Positions 17,487 to 26,444 of a DNA stretch of 64,000 bases are shown here, one piece after another. Within the stretch, counting starts at the first letter, position 1. Every line of letters starts with the position of its first letter. This stretch comes from Mesorhizobium sp. 131-2-1. GTDB lineage: Bacteria > Pseudomonadota > Alphaproteobacteria > Rhizobiales > Rhizobiaceae. A program made the position numbers and the translations under genes. The DNA lies in contig NZ_AP023247.1 in NCBI RefSeq assembly GCF_016756535.1, positions 1,426,001-1,490,000 of the forward strand. The letters are read 5' to 3'. The notes beneath the pieces are model-generated. The model searched no databases, was not told where the DNA came from, and was given only the letters and a program-made list of their open reading frames with translations.

Positions 17487-18881
17487 ATGACGCTGCTGAC
17501 GCGCCGCAAATTTCTGAAAACCACGGCGGTGGCCGGCGCGGCCGGTATCGGGCTGTTCTCCATGGGCAGGTTCGCCAGCCGGGCATTGGCCAGGCCCGAT
17601 CCGGTGATGCTGAAGACGGCGAGGATCGAGGCGAAGCTGATGGATGTCGGCCCGACCAAGGATGTCCTGACCTATGGCGAGGCCGGCATGCCGCCGGTGC
17701 TCAGGATGAAGAAGGGCGAGCCCTTCGCCGCGCGGCTGATCAACGGCATCGACGATCCGACCACGATCCATTGGCACGGCATCCGCGTCCCCAACAAGAT
17801 GGACGGCGTGCCGTTCCTGGTGCAGCCCTATGTCTACACCGGCGATCATTTCGACTACGCGTTCACGCCGCCGGACGCCGGCACCTTCTGGTATCACCCG
17901 CACTGCAACACGTTGACCCAGATGGGCCACGGGCTGACTGGCGTGATCGTGGTGGAGAACCCGAACGATCCGCAATTCGATGCCGAGGTGGTGATCAATC
18001 TGCGCGACTGGCGCCTCGGCGACGACGGCCAGTTCATCGACCAGTTCCGGCCCCGCGACGCGGCGAGGGCGGGCACGTATGGAACGGTGCGCACCGCGAA
18101 CTGGCTCGACCAGCCGCAGTTTGACGCACCCGCCGGTGGCCTGGTGCGGCTGAGGGCCGCCATCACCGACGTCACCCGCATCTACGCTTTTCGTGTCGAG
18201 GGGGCCGAGGCTGCGGTCATCGCTCTCGATGGCAATCCGGTGCCGCAACGTTTCGCGCCCGACGCCCTGCAGCTTGGACCCGGCCAGCGGCTGGATCTGG
18301 CCATCCGCATGCCCGACGATGAGGGGGCGATCGTCAGCCTCGGAGACGTCAGGGGCACCAAGCCCAAGATCGTTGCGACGCTGCGCGCGGTCGGAAAGTC
18401 CCTCAAGCGCGACGTTCGTGACCTTGCGCCGCTGGAGGCCAATCCGGTGGCCGAGGTAGATGTCGCCAATGCGAAGCACATTTCGCTGGCGCTCAGCGCC
18501 ACCGCGGAAAACGTTCCGGCCGACGGCATCTGCGGCTCGCTCGGCTACAGCTTCTGGGCGATCAACAAGGTGCCGTGGCCCGGCGACACATCGGACCCGA
18601 CCGCGCCGCTGGCGGAGCTGAAGCTCGGCAAAAGCTATGTGATCGATATGGAGAACCTGACGCCGCAGTCACACCCAATGCATCTGCACGGCATGAGCTT
18701 CAAGGTGCTGTCGTCCTCGACGCGCCCGGTTCAGCCGATGGTCTCCGACACCTATCTGATCCAGCCCGACGAGAAGGTCCAACTGGGTTTCGTCGCCGAC
18801 AATCCTGGCGACTGGCTGCTGCACTGCCACATCATCGAGCACCAGAAGTCGGGCATGACGAGCTATGTCCGGGTGGTCTGA
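17487..18881 (+). CDS. Tat-exported multicopper oxidase
   Basis: A 464-aa three-domain periplasmic multicopper oxidase. The N-terminus has a twin-arginine signal (TRRKFLKTTAVAGAAGIGLF). All four copper-ligand blocks are present: IHWHGIR, FWYHPHCN, SHPMHLHG, and the C-terminal HCHIIEHQKSGM holding the type-1 copper Cys, His and Met. It resembles CueO/CopA-like cuprous or phenol oxidases and may protect against copper. The ATG at 17487 directly precedes the Tat motif. It follows the sigma/anti-sigma pair by 139 bases and may be a target of that sigma factor. Confidence 0.9.
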   Translation: MTLLTRRKFLKTTAVAGAAGIGLFSMGRFASRALARPDPVMLKTARIEAKLMDVGPTKDVLTYGEAGMPPVLRMKKGEPFAARLINGIDDPTTIHWHGIRVPNKMDGVPFLVQPYVYTGDHFDYAFTPPDAGTFWYHPHCNTLTQMGHGLTGVIVVENPNDPQFDAEVVINLRDWRLGDDGQFIDQFRPRDAARAGTYGTVRTANWLDQPQFDAPAGGLVRLRAAITDVTRIYAFRVEGAEAAVIALDGNPVPQRFAPDALQLGPGQRLDLAIRMPDDEGAIVSLGDVRGTKPKIVATLRAVGKSLKRDVRDLAPLEANPVAEVDVANAKHISLALSATAENVPADGICGSLGYSFWAINKVPWPGDTSDPTAPLAELKLGKSYVIDMENLTPQSHPMHLHGMSFKVLSSSTRPVQPMVSDTYLIQPDEKVQLGFVADNPGDWLLHCHIIEHQKSGMTSYVRVV

Positions 18882-19022
18882 GGATTCCCGCATATAGGCA
18901 TGACCGCGGCTCGCGGCGCGGCATAGGCTGATCTGGAAGCCGCTCCGGATGCGGCGCCTCCGGGCGTTTCCAAACCCCTGAAAGGAACCCCATTTCTGAA
19001 ATCTGCGGCTACGCGTTTACAA

Positions 19023-19034
19023 CTAACATGTTAG
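19023..19034. promoter_or_regulatory. Palindromic operator candidate for the local GntR regulator
   Basis: CTAACATGTTAG is a perfect 12-bp palindrome 36-56 bases before the aldolase gene, with a TATGAT -10-like hexamer just after it (19035-19040). FCD-type GntR proteins bind short palindromes like this, and one is encoded two genes downstream, so control of the aldolase-to-ABC operon is likely. Confidence 0.5.
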
Positions 19035-19078
19035 TATGATATGACTGTTCGCATAGTGATATCAGGAGAATGCTCGCA

Positions 19079-19963
19079 GTGGTTTCGCGCTTTGGTCTTT
19101 CGGTCGCCCTGGCGACGCCTTTTCACGCGTCGGGGCAGATCGCGGTTCCCGCCATGGTGGCGCAGGCGAAGGCCTGCCTTGGCGCCGGCTGCGGCAGCGC
19201 GACGCTTTTCGGCACAACGGGCGAAGGCGCTTCGATCGGCACCGAAGAGCGGCGCCGGATCGTCGAGGCGATGCTTGCCGCCGGCATCCCGGCGCATCAG
19301 ATCGTTGCCGGCGTGCTGGTCGATGCGGCCGAGGATGCGGCCGAACAGGCGCGGCACGCATTGCAACTGGGCGCCCGCAACATCCTTCTGGCGCCGCCGA
19401 GCTATTTCAAGAATGTCGGCGAGGACGGGCTGTTCGGCTGGTTTGCCGCCGTCTTCGCGGCGCTCGGTCCGCTGGCCCGCGACATCCTGCTCTACAACAT
19501 CCCGTCCGTCACCATGGTGCCGTTGCCGCTCAGCCTGATCGGCCGGCTGCGCACCGCCTTTCCGGACGTGGTCGCAGGCGTCAAGGATTCGGGTGGCGAC
19601 TGGAGCTACAGCGAGGCGCTGCTTGCCGCGCATGGCGATCTGGTGATCCTGATCGGCGACGAGCGGCATTTGGCCAGAAGCGTGCGCCAGGGCGGGCAGG
19701 GCGCTATTTCCGGCATGGCGAATTTCGTCACCGGCGAGATCCGCGCCATGGCGGTGGACGGGCGCGACGATCCCCGTGTCGAGAATTTCGTACTCGAGCT
19801 GCTCAAATTCCCGGTGATACCGGCGGTCAAGGCGATGGTGGCGCGCAGCACCGGCGATGAAGCCTGGCATGCCGTGCGTCCGCCGCTCGAGCCGACCTCC
19901 CAGCAGGGACGCAGGCAGCTTGCCGCGGCCTATGATCAATTGTTTGCGACAGAGCCGGCCTGA
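19079..19963 (+). CDS. Dihydrodipicolinate synthase-family aldolase/dehydratase
   Basis: A class I aldolase-fold protein of about 294 aa. FGTTGEGASI, the catalytic Tyr in LLYNIPS and the Schiff-base Lys in VAGVKDSGG are conserved. It is probably not the housekeeping DapA. It heads a sugar-type ABC transporter operon with a GntR regulator, so a keto-acid or sugar-acid substrate is more likely. AGGAG at 19064-19068 is too close to ATG 19070. The in-frame GTG 19079, ten bases away, is the better start. Confidence 0.8.
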   Translation: MVSRFGLSVALATPFHASGQIAVPAMVAQAKACLGAGCGSATLFGTTGEGASIGTEERRRIVEAMLAAGIPAHQIVAGVLVDAAEDAAEQARHALQLGARNILLAPPSYFKNVGEDGLFGWFAAVFAALGPLARDILLYNIPSVTMVPLPLSLIGRLRTAFPDVVAGVKDSGGDWSYSEALLAAHGDLVILIGDERHLARSVRQGGQGAISGMANFVTGEIRAMAVDGRDDPRVENFVLELLKFPVIPAVKAMVARSTGDEAWHAVRPPLEPTSQQGRRQLAAAYDQLFATEPA

Positions 19964-19982
19964 CCGGCAAAGGAAGCGCTGA

Positions 19983-20642
19983 ATGGAAGACAGCAGCGAA
20001 CCGGCGACCCTCAGGGAAAAGGCCTATGCCAGCTTCACGCGGCATTTGTTGGCGCGCGATCTGAGGCCGGGTCAGTTCGTGTCGCAGCGCGAGCTAGTCG
20101 CCTTCACCGGGCTGCCGCTCGGCGCCATTCGCGAGATCGTGCCACGGCTCGAAGCCGAGGGCCTGCTGACCACTATTCCGCAGCGTGGCATGCAGATCGC
20201 GCATATCGACATCAACCTGATCCGCGAGGCCTTCCAGTTCCGCCTGTTCATGGAGCGCGAGGCGGTGGCGCTGTTCACCGTCAACGCCGCCGATGCCGAG
20301 CTCGCCCGCCTCAGGCGCGAGCATGAGGAGATGCTCGCCGAAGCGCTGGCGCAGCCGGCGACGCCGGAAATGGAGGCAAAAGCGCAGGCCATCGACTGGG
20401 CGATGCACGACACCTTCATCGACGCGCTGGACAACGAGATCATCGCCAAGGCGTACCTGGTCAATTCGGTGAAGATCCGGCTGATCCACCAGGAACGGTT
20501 CCGCATCGACGGCCGCGTCGTGCCGGTCATGCGCGAGCACCTGGCGGTGATCGAGGCCATGGAAAACCGCAACCCGCAAAAGGCGGTCGAGGCGATCAGC
20601 CAGCACATCGACAATGCACGCCGACTGGCGCTGCAAATCTAA
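19983..20642 (+). CDS. GntR-family regulator, FCD subfamily
   Basis: A 219-aa regulator. The winged helix is at about residues 15-75 (DLRPGQFVSQRELVAFTGLPLGA) and an all-helical FCD ligand domain follows with His and Asp residues typical of its metal site. It lies 20 bases after the aldolase gene and just ahead of the ABC transporter genes, so it probably regulates the whole operon in response to the transported substrate or its product. A palindromic operator candidate sits upstream of the operon. Confidence 0.85.
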   Translation: MEDSSEPATLREKAYASFTRHLLARDLRPGQFVSQRELVAFTGLPLGAIREIVPRLEAEGLLTTIPQRGMQIAHIDINLIREAFQFRLFMEREAVALFTVNAADAELARLRREHEEMLAEALAQPATPEMEAKAQAIDWAMHDTFIDALDNEIIAKAYLVNSVKIRLIHQERFRIDGRVVPVMREHLAVIEAMENRNPQKAVEAISQHIDNARRLALQI

Positions 20643-20703
20643 GGAAATGAGCCGCGCCGCGACTGCGGCGCAACCCACAACGACAGTAACCAGGGAGGAA
20701 GAA

Positions 20704-22041
20704 ATGTCGTCCAATCCATTCACCCCAACTAGAAGGCAACTGCTTGCCGGAACCGCCGCTCTTGCCGCCGCCGGTCTCGCCGGCCTGCGCCCGGGCTTCG
20801 CCGCCGGCGTCAACTGGAAGCGCTTTGCCGGCACCACGCTCGACGTCAATCTTGTGAAGAGCCCGCGCAGCGACACGCTGATAAAATATCTCGCCGAGTT
20901 CGAGGAACTGACCGGCATCAAGGTCAATGCCGAGGCGACGCCCGAACAGCAGCAGCGCCAGAAGACGGTGATCGAGCTCAGCTCCGGCAAGCCGAGCTTC
21001 GATGTCGTGCATCTCAGCTACCACGTGCAGAAACGGCAGTTCGAGAAGGGCGCCTGGCTGGCCGACATCTCCGGCTATCTGGCCGATCCGACGCTTACCG
21101 ATCCGGCGCTGATCGAGAGCGACTTCGCCGATGCCGGCATGGTGTTCGCCAAGGACGCGCAGGGCGCGCTGCGCTCGCTGCCGTTCTCCGTCGACTACTG
21201 GATCCTCTACTGGAACAAGGAGCTGTTCGAAGCCAAGGGGCTGAAGTACCCCGAAACCTTCGAGCAACTGGTCGCCGCCGCCGAGGCGCTGACCGATCCC
21301 GCGGCCAACACCTATGGCTTCGTCGCCCGCGGGCTGAAGAACGCCAACACGCCGGTGTGGACGTCGCTGATGCTGGGCTACGACATGACGCCGCTCGACG
21401 CCGATGGCAAGCTGCGCACGCTGTCTCCCGAGGCGGTCGAGGCCGCCGGCCTCTACCAGCGGCTGATGACCAAATCTGCGCCTCCCGGCGTCACCGGCTT
21501 CAACTGGGCCGAGGCGCAGTCCGCCTTCCTGCAGGGCAAGATCGGCATGTGGTTCGATGGCGTCGGATTCGCGCCGCCGATGGAGAACCCGGAGAAGTCG
21601 CGGGTGGTCGGCAAGGTCGGCTACGGCGTCATGCCCAAAGGGCCCAAGGCGCATGCCTCGGGCACGTTCGGCGACGGCATCGGCGTCACGGCAGCCAGCG
21701 AGAAGAAGGAGGCCGCCTATCTCTTCTGCCAGTGGGCGGTGTCGCCCGCCATGGGCGCGCGGCTGCTGCAGGCCGGCGCCGGCGTGCCGTTCCGCAAGTC
21801 GGTGCTGGAGGATCCCAAGGTGCGCGAAGGCGTCACCATGCCGGCAAGCTGGTTGGACGCCGTGGTCGGCTCCGGCAATGTCAGCCGGCTGGCGCTGCCT
21901 GTCATCATCCCGGTTACCGAGTTCCGCGACATCTACGGCGTGGCGCTGAGCAACATGATCGCCGGCGCCGATCCGGCGGACGAATTGAAGAAGGCCACCG
22001 AGCAGTTCCAGCCGGTCCTCGACCGGAGCGAGCAAGGCTGA
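20704..22041 (+). CDS. Sugar ABC transporter substrate-binding protein (CUT1 type)
   Basis: A 445-aa family-1 extracellular binding protein. The N-terminus has a Tat-like signal (TRRQLLAGTAALAAAGLAG) cleaved after GFA. The mature part shows the usual two-lobe pattern (YLAEFEELTGIKVNAE, SFDVVHLSYHV, LPFSVDYWILYWNKELF). AGGGAGG precedes the ATG. The stop overlaps the start of the first permease by one base (TGATG). The ligand cannot be read from sequence. The neighbouring aldolase suggests a sugar or sugar acid. Confidence 0.9.
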   Translation: MSSNPFTPTRRQLLAGTAALAAAGLAGLRPGFAAGVNWKRFAGTTLDVNLVKSPRSDTLIKYLAEFEELTGIKVNAEATPEQQQRQKTVIELSSGKPSFDVVHLSYHVQKRQFEKGAWLADISGYLADPTLTDPALIESDFADAGMVFAKDAQGALRSLPFSVDYWILYWNKELFEAKGLKYPETFEQLVAAAEALTDPAANTYGFVARGLKNANTPVWTSLMLGYDMTPLDADGKLRTLSPEAVEAAGLYQRLMTKSAPPGVTGFNWAEAQSAFLQGKIGMWFDGVGFAPPMENPEKSRVVGKVGYGVMPKGPKAHASGTFGDGIGVTAASEKKEAAYLFCQWAVSPAMGARLLQAGAGVPFRKSVLEDPKVREGVTMPASWLDAVVGSGNVSRLALPVIIPVTEFRDIYGVALSNMIAGADPADELKKATEQFQPVLDRSEQG

Positions 22042-22979
22042 TGTCCGCCACCACCCCAGACCAGGCCGGGGTGACGATGAAAGCCATGGAAGGGGGCCAG
22101 ACGGTGCGTCTGGCTCCCAACTACTGGCCCTTCGTCGTGCCGGCGCTCGTCGTCGTCGGCGCGGTGATCGTCTTCCCCTGGGCCTTCACACTGTGGATGA
22201 GCGTCAATCGCTGGACGCTCGGCCAGTCGCGCAGCTTTGCCGGCATGGAAAACTATCTCCGCCTGGCGAGCGACCCGCGGTTCTGGGAATCGCTCTGGCA
22301 TACACTGACTTACACCTTCCTTTCGGTCGTCGCGCCGATGTTCCTCGGCACTGTCGCCGCGTTGATCTTCGATGCGAAGGTCCCGCTGCGCGGCCTGCTG
22401 CGCGGCATCTTCGTGATGCCGATGATGGCAACGCCGGTCGCCGTGGCGCTGGTGTGGACGATGATGTTCCACCCGCAGCTCGGTGTGCTCAACTACCTGC
22501 TGTCGCTGGTCGGCATTCCGGCACAGGAATGGATCTTCAACGCCAAGACCGTCATTCCCTCGCTGGTCGCGGTCGAGACCTGGCAGTGGACGCCGTTGGT
22601 GATGCTGATCGTGCTGGGCGGACTGGCCTCGGTGCCGCGCGAGCCGTTCGAGAGCGCCGAGATCGACGGCGCCAATGCCTGGCAGCAGTTCCGCTACCTG
22701 ACCTTGCCGATGATCGCGCCGTTCCTGATGATCGCCGTCATCATCCGCACCATCGACGCGCTGAAGAGCTTCGACATCATCTACGCCATGACCCAGGGCG
22801 GTCCTGGCACGGCGTCGGAGACCATCAACATCTACCTCTACAACACCGCCTTCTCCTACTACGACATCGGCTACGGCTCGGCCATGGCTGTGGTGTTCTT
22901 CATCGTGATCGTGGCGCTGTCCTTCATCCTTTTGATGCTTCGCCAGCGCTCGCAATGGATCAACGCGGAGGGCAAGTAG
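22041..22979 (+). CDS. ABC transporter permease, MalF/UgpA-like
   Basis: A 312-aa inner-membrane permease with six hydrophobic segments. The cytoplasmic EAA loop reads EPFESAEIDGANAWQQFRYLTLPMIAP, the contact point for the ATPase. It overlaps the binding protein gene by one base and directly abuts the second permease, so all are co-translated. Confidence 0.92.
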   Translation: MSATTPDQAGVTMKAMEGGQTVRLAPNYWPFVVPALVVVGAVIVFPWAFTLWMSVNRWTLGQSRSFAGMENYLRLASDPRFWESLWHTLTYTFLSVVAPMFLGTVAALIFDAKVPLRGLLRGIFVMPMMATPVAVALVWTMMFHPQLGVLNYLLSLVGIPAQEWIFNAKTVIPSLVAVETWQWTPLVMLIVLGGLASVPREPFESAEIDGANAWQQFRYLTLPMIAPFLMIAVIIRTIDALKSFDIIYAMTQGGPGTASETINIYLYNTAFSYYDIGYGSAMAVVFFIVIVALSFILLMLRQRSQWINAEGK

Positions 22980-23801
22980 ATGACGTCGCGGCTCATCAAC
23001 CGGATCGGGCTGTTCTTCGCGGCCTTGGTGTTCGTCTCGCCGGCGATCCTGTTCTTCCTCTGGATGATCTCGCTGTCGCTGAAATTCGAGATCGACAACG
23101 GCGCCTATCCGCCGATCCTGATCCCCGAGCGCTTCGCCTGGTCGAACTACGTGAAAGTGTTCGATGAGAACAACTTCCTGCTCTACCTCTGGAATTCGGT
23201 GCTGGTCACCGGCACGGCAACGCTGCTGGCGCTGCTGATCGGCGTACCGGCCGGCTATGGCATTGCCCGGCTCAAGGCCGAGCGTTCCGCCGTCGTCATC
23301 ATGATCGCCCGCATGACGCCGGGGCTCTCCTATCTGATCCCGCTGTTCCTGCTGTTCCAGTGGATCGGCATCCTCGGCACGCTGTGGCCGCAGATCATCA
23401 TCCATCTGGTGGTGACCGTGCCGATCGTCGTCTGGGTGATGATCGGCTACTTCGAGACGACGCCAATGGAACTGGAGGAAGCGGCCAGCATCGACGGCGC
23501 CAGCTCCTGGCAGGTGTTCCGTCTGGTGGCGCTGCCGATCGCCAAGCCCGGCATCGTCGTCGCCTTCATCCTGTCGGTCATCTTCTCCTGGAACAATTTC
23601 GTCTTCGGCGTGGTGCTCGCCAGCCGCGAGACGCGCACCTTGCCGGTCGCCGTCTACAACATGCTGTCCTACGAGCAGGTGAGCTGGGGGCCGCTCGCCG
23701 CGGCCGCCCTCGTGGTGACGCTGCCGGTGCTGGTGCTGACCCTGTTCGCGCAGAGGCAGATCGTCGCCGGGCTGACCGCCGGCGCGGTCAAGGGCGGCTG
23801 A
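22980..23801 (+). CDS. ABC transporter permease, MalG/UgpE-like
   Basis: A 273-aa inner-membrane permease with six hydrophobic segments and the EAA loop [29 protein letters not shown]. It starts on the base after the stop of the first permease. With that protein it forms the heterodimeric channel of the CUT1 importer. Confidence 0.92.
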   Translation: MTSRLINRIGLFFAALVFVSPAILFFLWMISLSLKFEIDNGAYPPILIPERFAWSNYVKVFDENNFLLYLWNSVLVTGTATLLALLIGVPAGYGIARLKAERSAVVIMIARMTPGLSYLIPLFLLFQWIGILGTLWPQIIIHLVVTVPIVVWVMIGYFETTPMELEEAASIDGASSWQVFRLVALPIAKPGIVVAFILSVIFSWNNFVFGVVLASRETRTLPVAVYNMLSYEQVSWGPLAAAALVVTLPVLVLTLFAQRQIVAGLTAGAVKGG

Positions 23802-23839
23802 GCATCCAGCCAGACACTACAGTTTCGTGGAAACATAAA

Positions 23840-24898
23840 ATGGCATCGGTGACGATCAACAACGTGCAGAAGGCCTTCGGAGCCACCAGGATCATCCACG
23901 ATGTCAGCGTCGATATCGCCGATGGCGAGTTCGTCATCCTGGTCGGGCCGTCGGGCTGCGGGAAGTCGACGCTGCTGCGCATGATCGCGGGGCTGGAGAC
24001 GATCTCGGCCGGGAAGATCGCCATCGGCGAGCGGGTCGTCAACGATCTCAGGGCACGCGACCGCAACATCGCCATGGTGTTCCAGAACTACGCGCTCTAT
24101 CCGCACATGACGGTGGCAGACAATATGGGCTTTGCGCTCAAGATCAAGAACGCCGATCCGGCCGACACGGCAAGCCGGGTCAAGCGGGCGGCAGGCATAC
24201 TCGGCCTGGAAAAGCTGCTCGACCGCTATCCGCGCCAGCTTTCCGGCGGCCAGCGCCAGCGAGTCGCCATGGGCCGCGCCATCGTGCGCGACCCGCAGGT
24301 GTTCCTGTTCGACGAGCCGCTCAGCAATCTCGACGCCAAGCTGCGCGTGCAGATGCGGGGCGAGATCAAGGCACTGCACCAGCGACTGGGCACCACCACC
24401 ATCTATGTCACGCACGACCAGATCGAAGCGATGACCATGGCCGACAAGATCGTCGTGCTGCATGACGGGCTGGTCGAGCAGATCGGCGCGCCGCTCGATC
24501 TTTACGACCGTCCGGCCAATCTGTTCGTCGCCGGCTTCATCGGGTCGCCGTCGATGAACTTCATCCGCGGCCGCGTCGAGGAAGGCGTCTTCCGCAGCGC
24601 CGGCGGACTGACGCTGCCGCTGCCGGACGACACCCATCCGGCTCGGGTCCCGGACGGCGAGCTTGTCTACGGCATCCGTCCCGAACATATCCGGGCAAGC
24701 AGCTCGGGCATCGCCGGCACCGTGACGCTTCTAGAGGCTACCGGCTCGGAGATCTTCGCCACGGTGGACTGCGCCGGCGAGGAGATCTCCTGCCTGTTCC
24801 GCGAGCGGCTCGCTTTGAAACAGGGCCAGGCGGTGCACATCGAGGCCGACCGCGCCTGCGCCCATCTGTTCGAGGCGAGCACCGGCCGACGCATCTGA
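23840..24898 (+). CDS. Sugar ABC transporter ATPase, UgpC/MalK-like
   Basis: A 352-aa ATPase. Walker A is GPSGCGKST, the signature is [19 protein letters not shown], Walker B is [12 protein letters not shown], and the switch His lies in TIYVTHDQ. The C-terminal 110 residues form the OB-fold TOBE/regulatory domain of the MalK group (YGIRPEHI). It completes the importer. This type of ATPase can serve more than one CUT1 system. Confidence 0.93.
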   Translation: MASVTINNVQKAFGATRIIHDVSVDIADGEFVILVGPSGCGKSTLLRMIAGLETISAGKIAIGERVVNDLRARDRNIAMVFQNYALYPHMTVADNMGFALKIKNADPADTASRVKRAAGILGLEKLLDRYPRQLSGGQRQRVAMGRAIVRDPQVFLFDEPLSNLDAKLRVQMRGEIKALHQRLGTTTIYVTHDQIEAMTMADKIVVLHDGLVEQIGAPLDLYDRPANLFVAGFIGSPSMNFIRGRVEEGVFRSAGGLTLPLPDDTHPARVPDGELVYGIRPEHIRASSSGIAGTVTLLEATGSEIFATVDCAGEEISCLFRERLALKQGQAVHIEADRACAHLFEASTGRRI

Positions 24899-24935
24899 AA
24901 CGTCGCGATGGCGACCTCGCCCTCGGCAAGGTCGC

Positions 24936-25232
24936 CTTGAGCAGCCGCTCGGCACGCGCGCGGCGCGTGGCCTCGACCGCATCCGGTTGACGCTTCCGAT
25001 CATCCTGCCAGGCGTCACCTCGGGCGCGCTGTTTGCCTTCGCCACCTCGCTCGACGAGGTTGTCGTGACGATGTTCCTCGGCGGCCCCGGACAGCGCACC
25101 TTGCCGCGCGAGATGTTCACCATCGCGCGCGACACGCTGACGCCGACCATTGCCGCTGCCGCGACAGTGCTGATCGCCGCCTCGATCGTGCTTCTGGTGG
25201 CTTCGACCGCGCTCGGCCGCTCGAACCGATAA
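24936..25232 (+). pseudogene. C-terminal remnant of a PotC/YdcV-like polyamine ABC permease
   Basis: Frame-consistent coding from about 24936 reads LEQPLGTRAARGLDRIRLTLP, a decayed EAA loop. It then continues PGVTSGALFAFATSLDEVVVTMFLGGPGQRTLPREMF, the last two transmembrane segments of a spermidine/putrescine-type permease, and ends at TAA 25232. The N-terminal four helices are absent and no good start exists. It is a left-over from a deleted polyamine transport operon. The PuuB-like oxidoreductase 1.2 kb away may be another survivor of the same locus. Confidence 0.75.
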
Positions 25233-25352
25233 CGCCAGCTTGCCGGCGTACCCCGGTGGTGCTTAGGTGCGCCGTCAAAGGGCGGGGTGTGCCGTGGTTC
25301 AGCGATGTGAGTCGCCGGGGAAGAATTCCATTCGGACAATCGTAACCGTTCG

Positions 25353-26390
25353 ATGAGGCCGGCCGCCGATATCCCGGCGCGGCACCGCCTTGTCCTGGCG
25401 GCGGCGCGGCTACTGATCACGCTTCGTCACCCGATGCTTGTGGTGCGGTTTGCAAGGAAGATGGGCTATTGGCCCAATCCCGCCGCGCCCGAGCGCTATA
25501 ACGAATGCATGCTCTGGCGAAGGCTGATCGATCACAATCCGCTGTTCATCACTTTGTCGGACAAGCTCGCCGCGAAGGATTATGTCCGCGCCGTCTGCCC
25601 GGAGCTGGAGGTGCCGAAGACCTTGTGGCGCGGACACGATCCCGACGATATCCCATCGGTGCTGCTTGAGGGCGATGTGGTGGTCAAGGCCAACCATGGC
25701 TGCGACATGAACGTCTTCGTCTCGGGCGGCCAGCCGGATCGCGCCTCCATCGTGCGTCAGCTGAGGCTGTGGCTGGGCAAGCGCCAGGGTCGCCGCAACA
25801 GCGAGTGGGCCTACTGGCCGATCGTGCCGGAAGTGTTCGTGGAGGAGATGCTGCCGCTCAGCGGCGGCGAGATCGCCACCGAGATCAAGGTCCAGGTCTG
25901 CAGCGGCGTCGTCTGCCATGTCAGGGCCGAGGACAAGAAGGCACTCAAGTCGCGGCTGTTCGAACCTGACGGCAACCCCTTGGCCGGGCGCGACATCGAC
26001 TATCCGCGCGAGGATCAGGCGCTGCCCGTCACCGCCCGCCTCGTCGAATTGATCAGGCAAGCCGCCCTGATCGCCCCGCGCATCGCCGGCGATCTCGATT
26101 ATGTCCGCGTCGATTTCCTGGTCACGCGCGAGCGGCTCTACGCCGGCGAGATTACCGTCTATTCGGCCGGCGGTTATGCGACCTGGAGCAATCCGGCCAT
26201 CATGGCGGACATCGAGCGACGCTGGCGGCTCGATCAGTCGGACTATCTGCGCCGGCGGCATAAGGGGCTTGCCCGGCTCTACGCCGATGCGCTCCGCTCA
26301 AAATGCCTCCGGGCCTACGGCAGTCCGGAGCCTGTTCCGGTCGCCGAAATCCACCCGCCGCTGGGCGTGCCGGATACGCACGACGCCTGA
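25353..26390 (+). CDS. TupA-like ATP-grasp protein
   Basis: A 345-aa protein matching the ATP-grasp TupA family found in polysaccharide and teichuronopeptide-type loci. Seen are KMGYWPNPAAPERYNECMLW, LSDKLAAKDYV, VVKANHGCDMN, and the C-terminal DLDYVRVDFLVTRERLYAGEITVYSAGGY block with the acidic metal ligands. It would use ATP to join an acid to an amine, possibly modifying a surface glycan. No glycan cluster surrounds it, so it is an orphan. The ribosome site is weak. Confidence 0.75.
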   Translation: MRPAADIPARHRLVLAAARLLITLRHPMLVVRFARKMGYWPNPAAPERYNECMLWRRLIDHNPLFITLSDKLAAKDYVRAVCPELEVPKTLWRGHDPDDIPSVLLEGDVVVKANHGCDMNVFVSGGQPDRASIVRQLRLWLGKRQGRRNSEWAYWPIVPEVFVEEMLPLSGGEIATEIKVQVCSGVVCHVRAEDKKALKSRLFEPDGNPLAGRDIDYPREDQALPVTARLVELIRQAALIAPRIAGDLDYVRVDFLVTRERLYAGEITVYSAGGYATWSNPAIMADIERRWRLDQSDYLRRRHKGLARLYADALRSKCLRAYGSPEPVPVAEIHPPLGVPDTHDA

Positions 26391-26444
26391 ACGCCTTGGC
26401 GACGCGTGCAGGTCATTTTGGTCCGGGGCGCCCCTGGCGCCGCA

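Noticed and set aside
23360..24898. A long 512-aa frame covering the ABC ATPase
   Set aside because: Only the part from ATG 23840 is the ATPase. The upstream extension is an out-of-frame reading of the permease gene.
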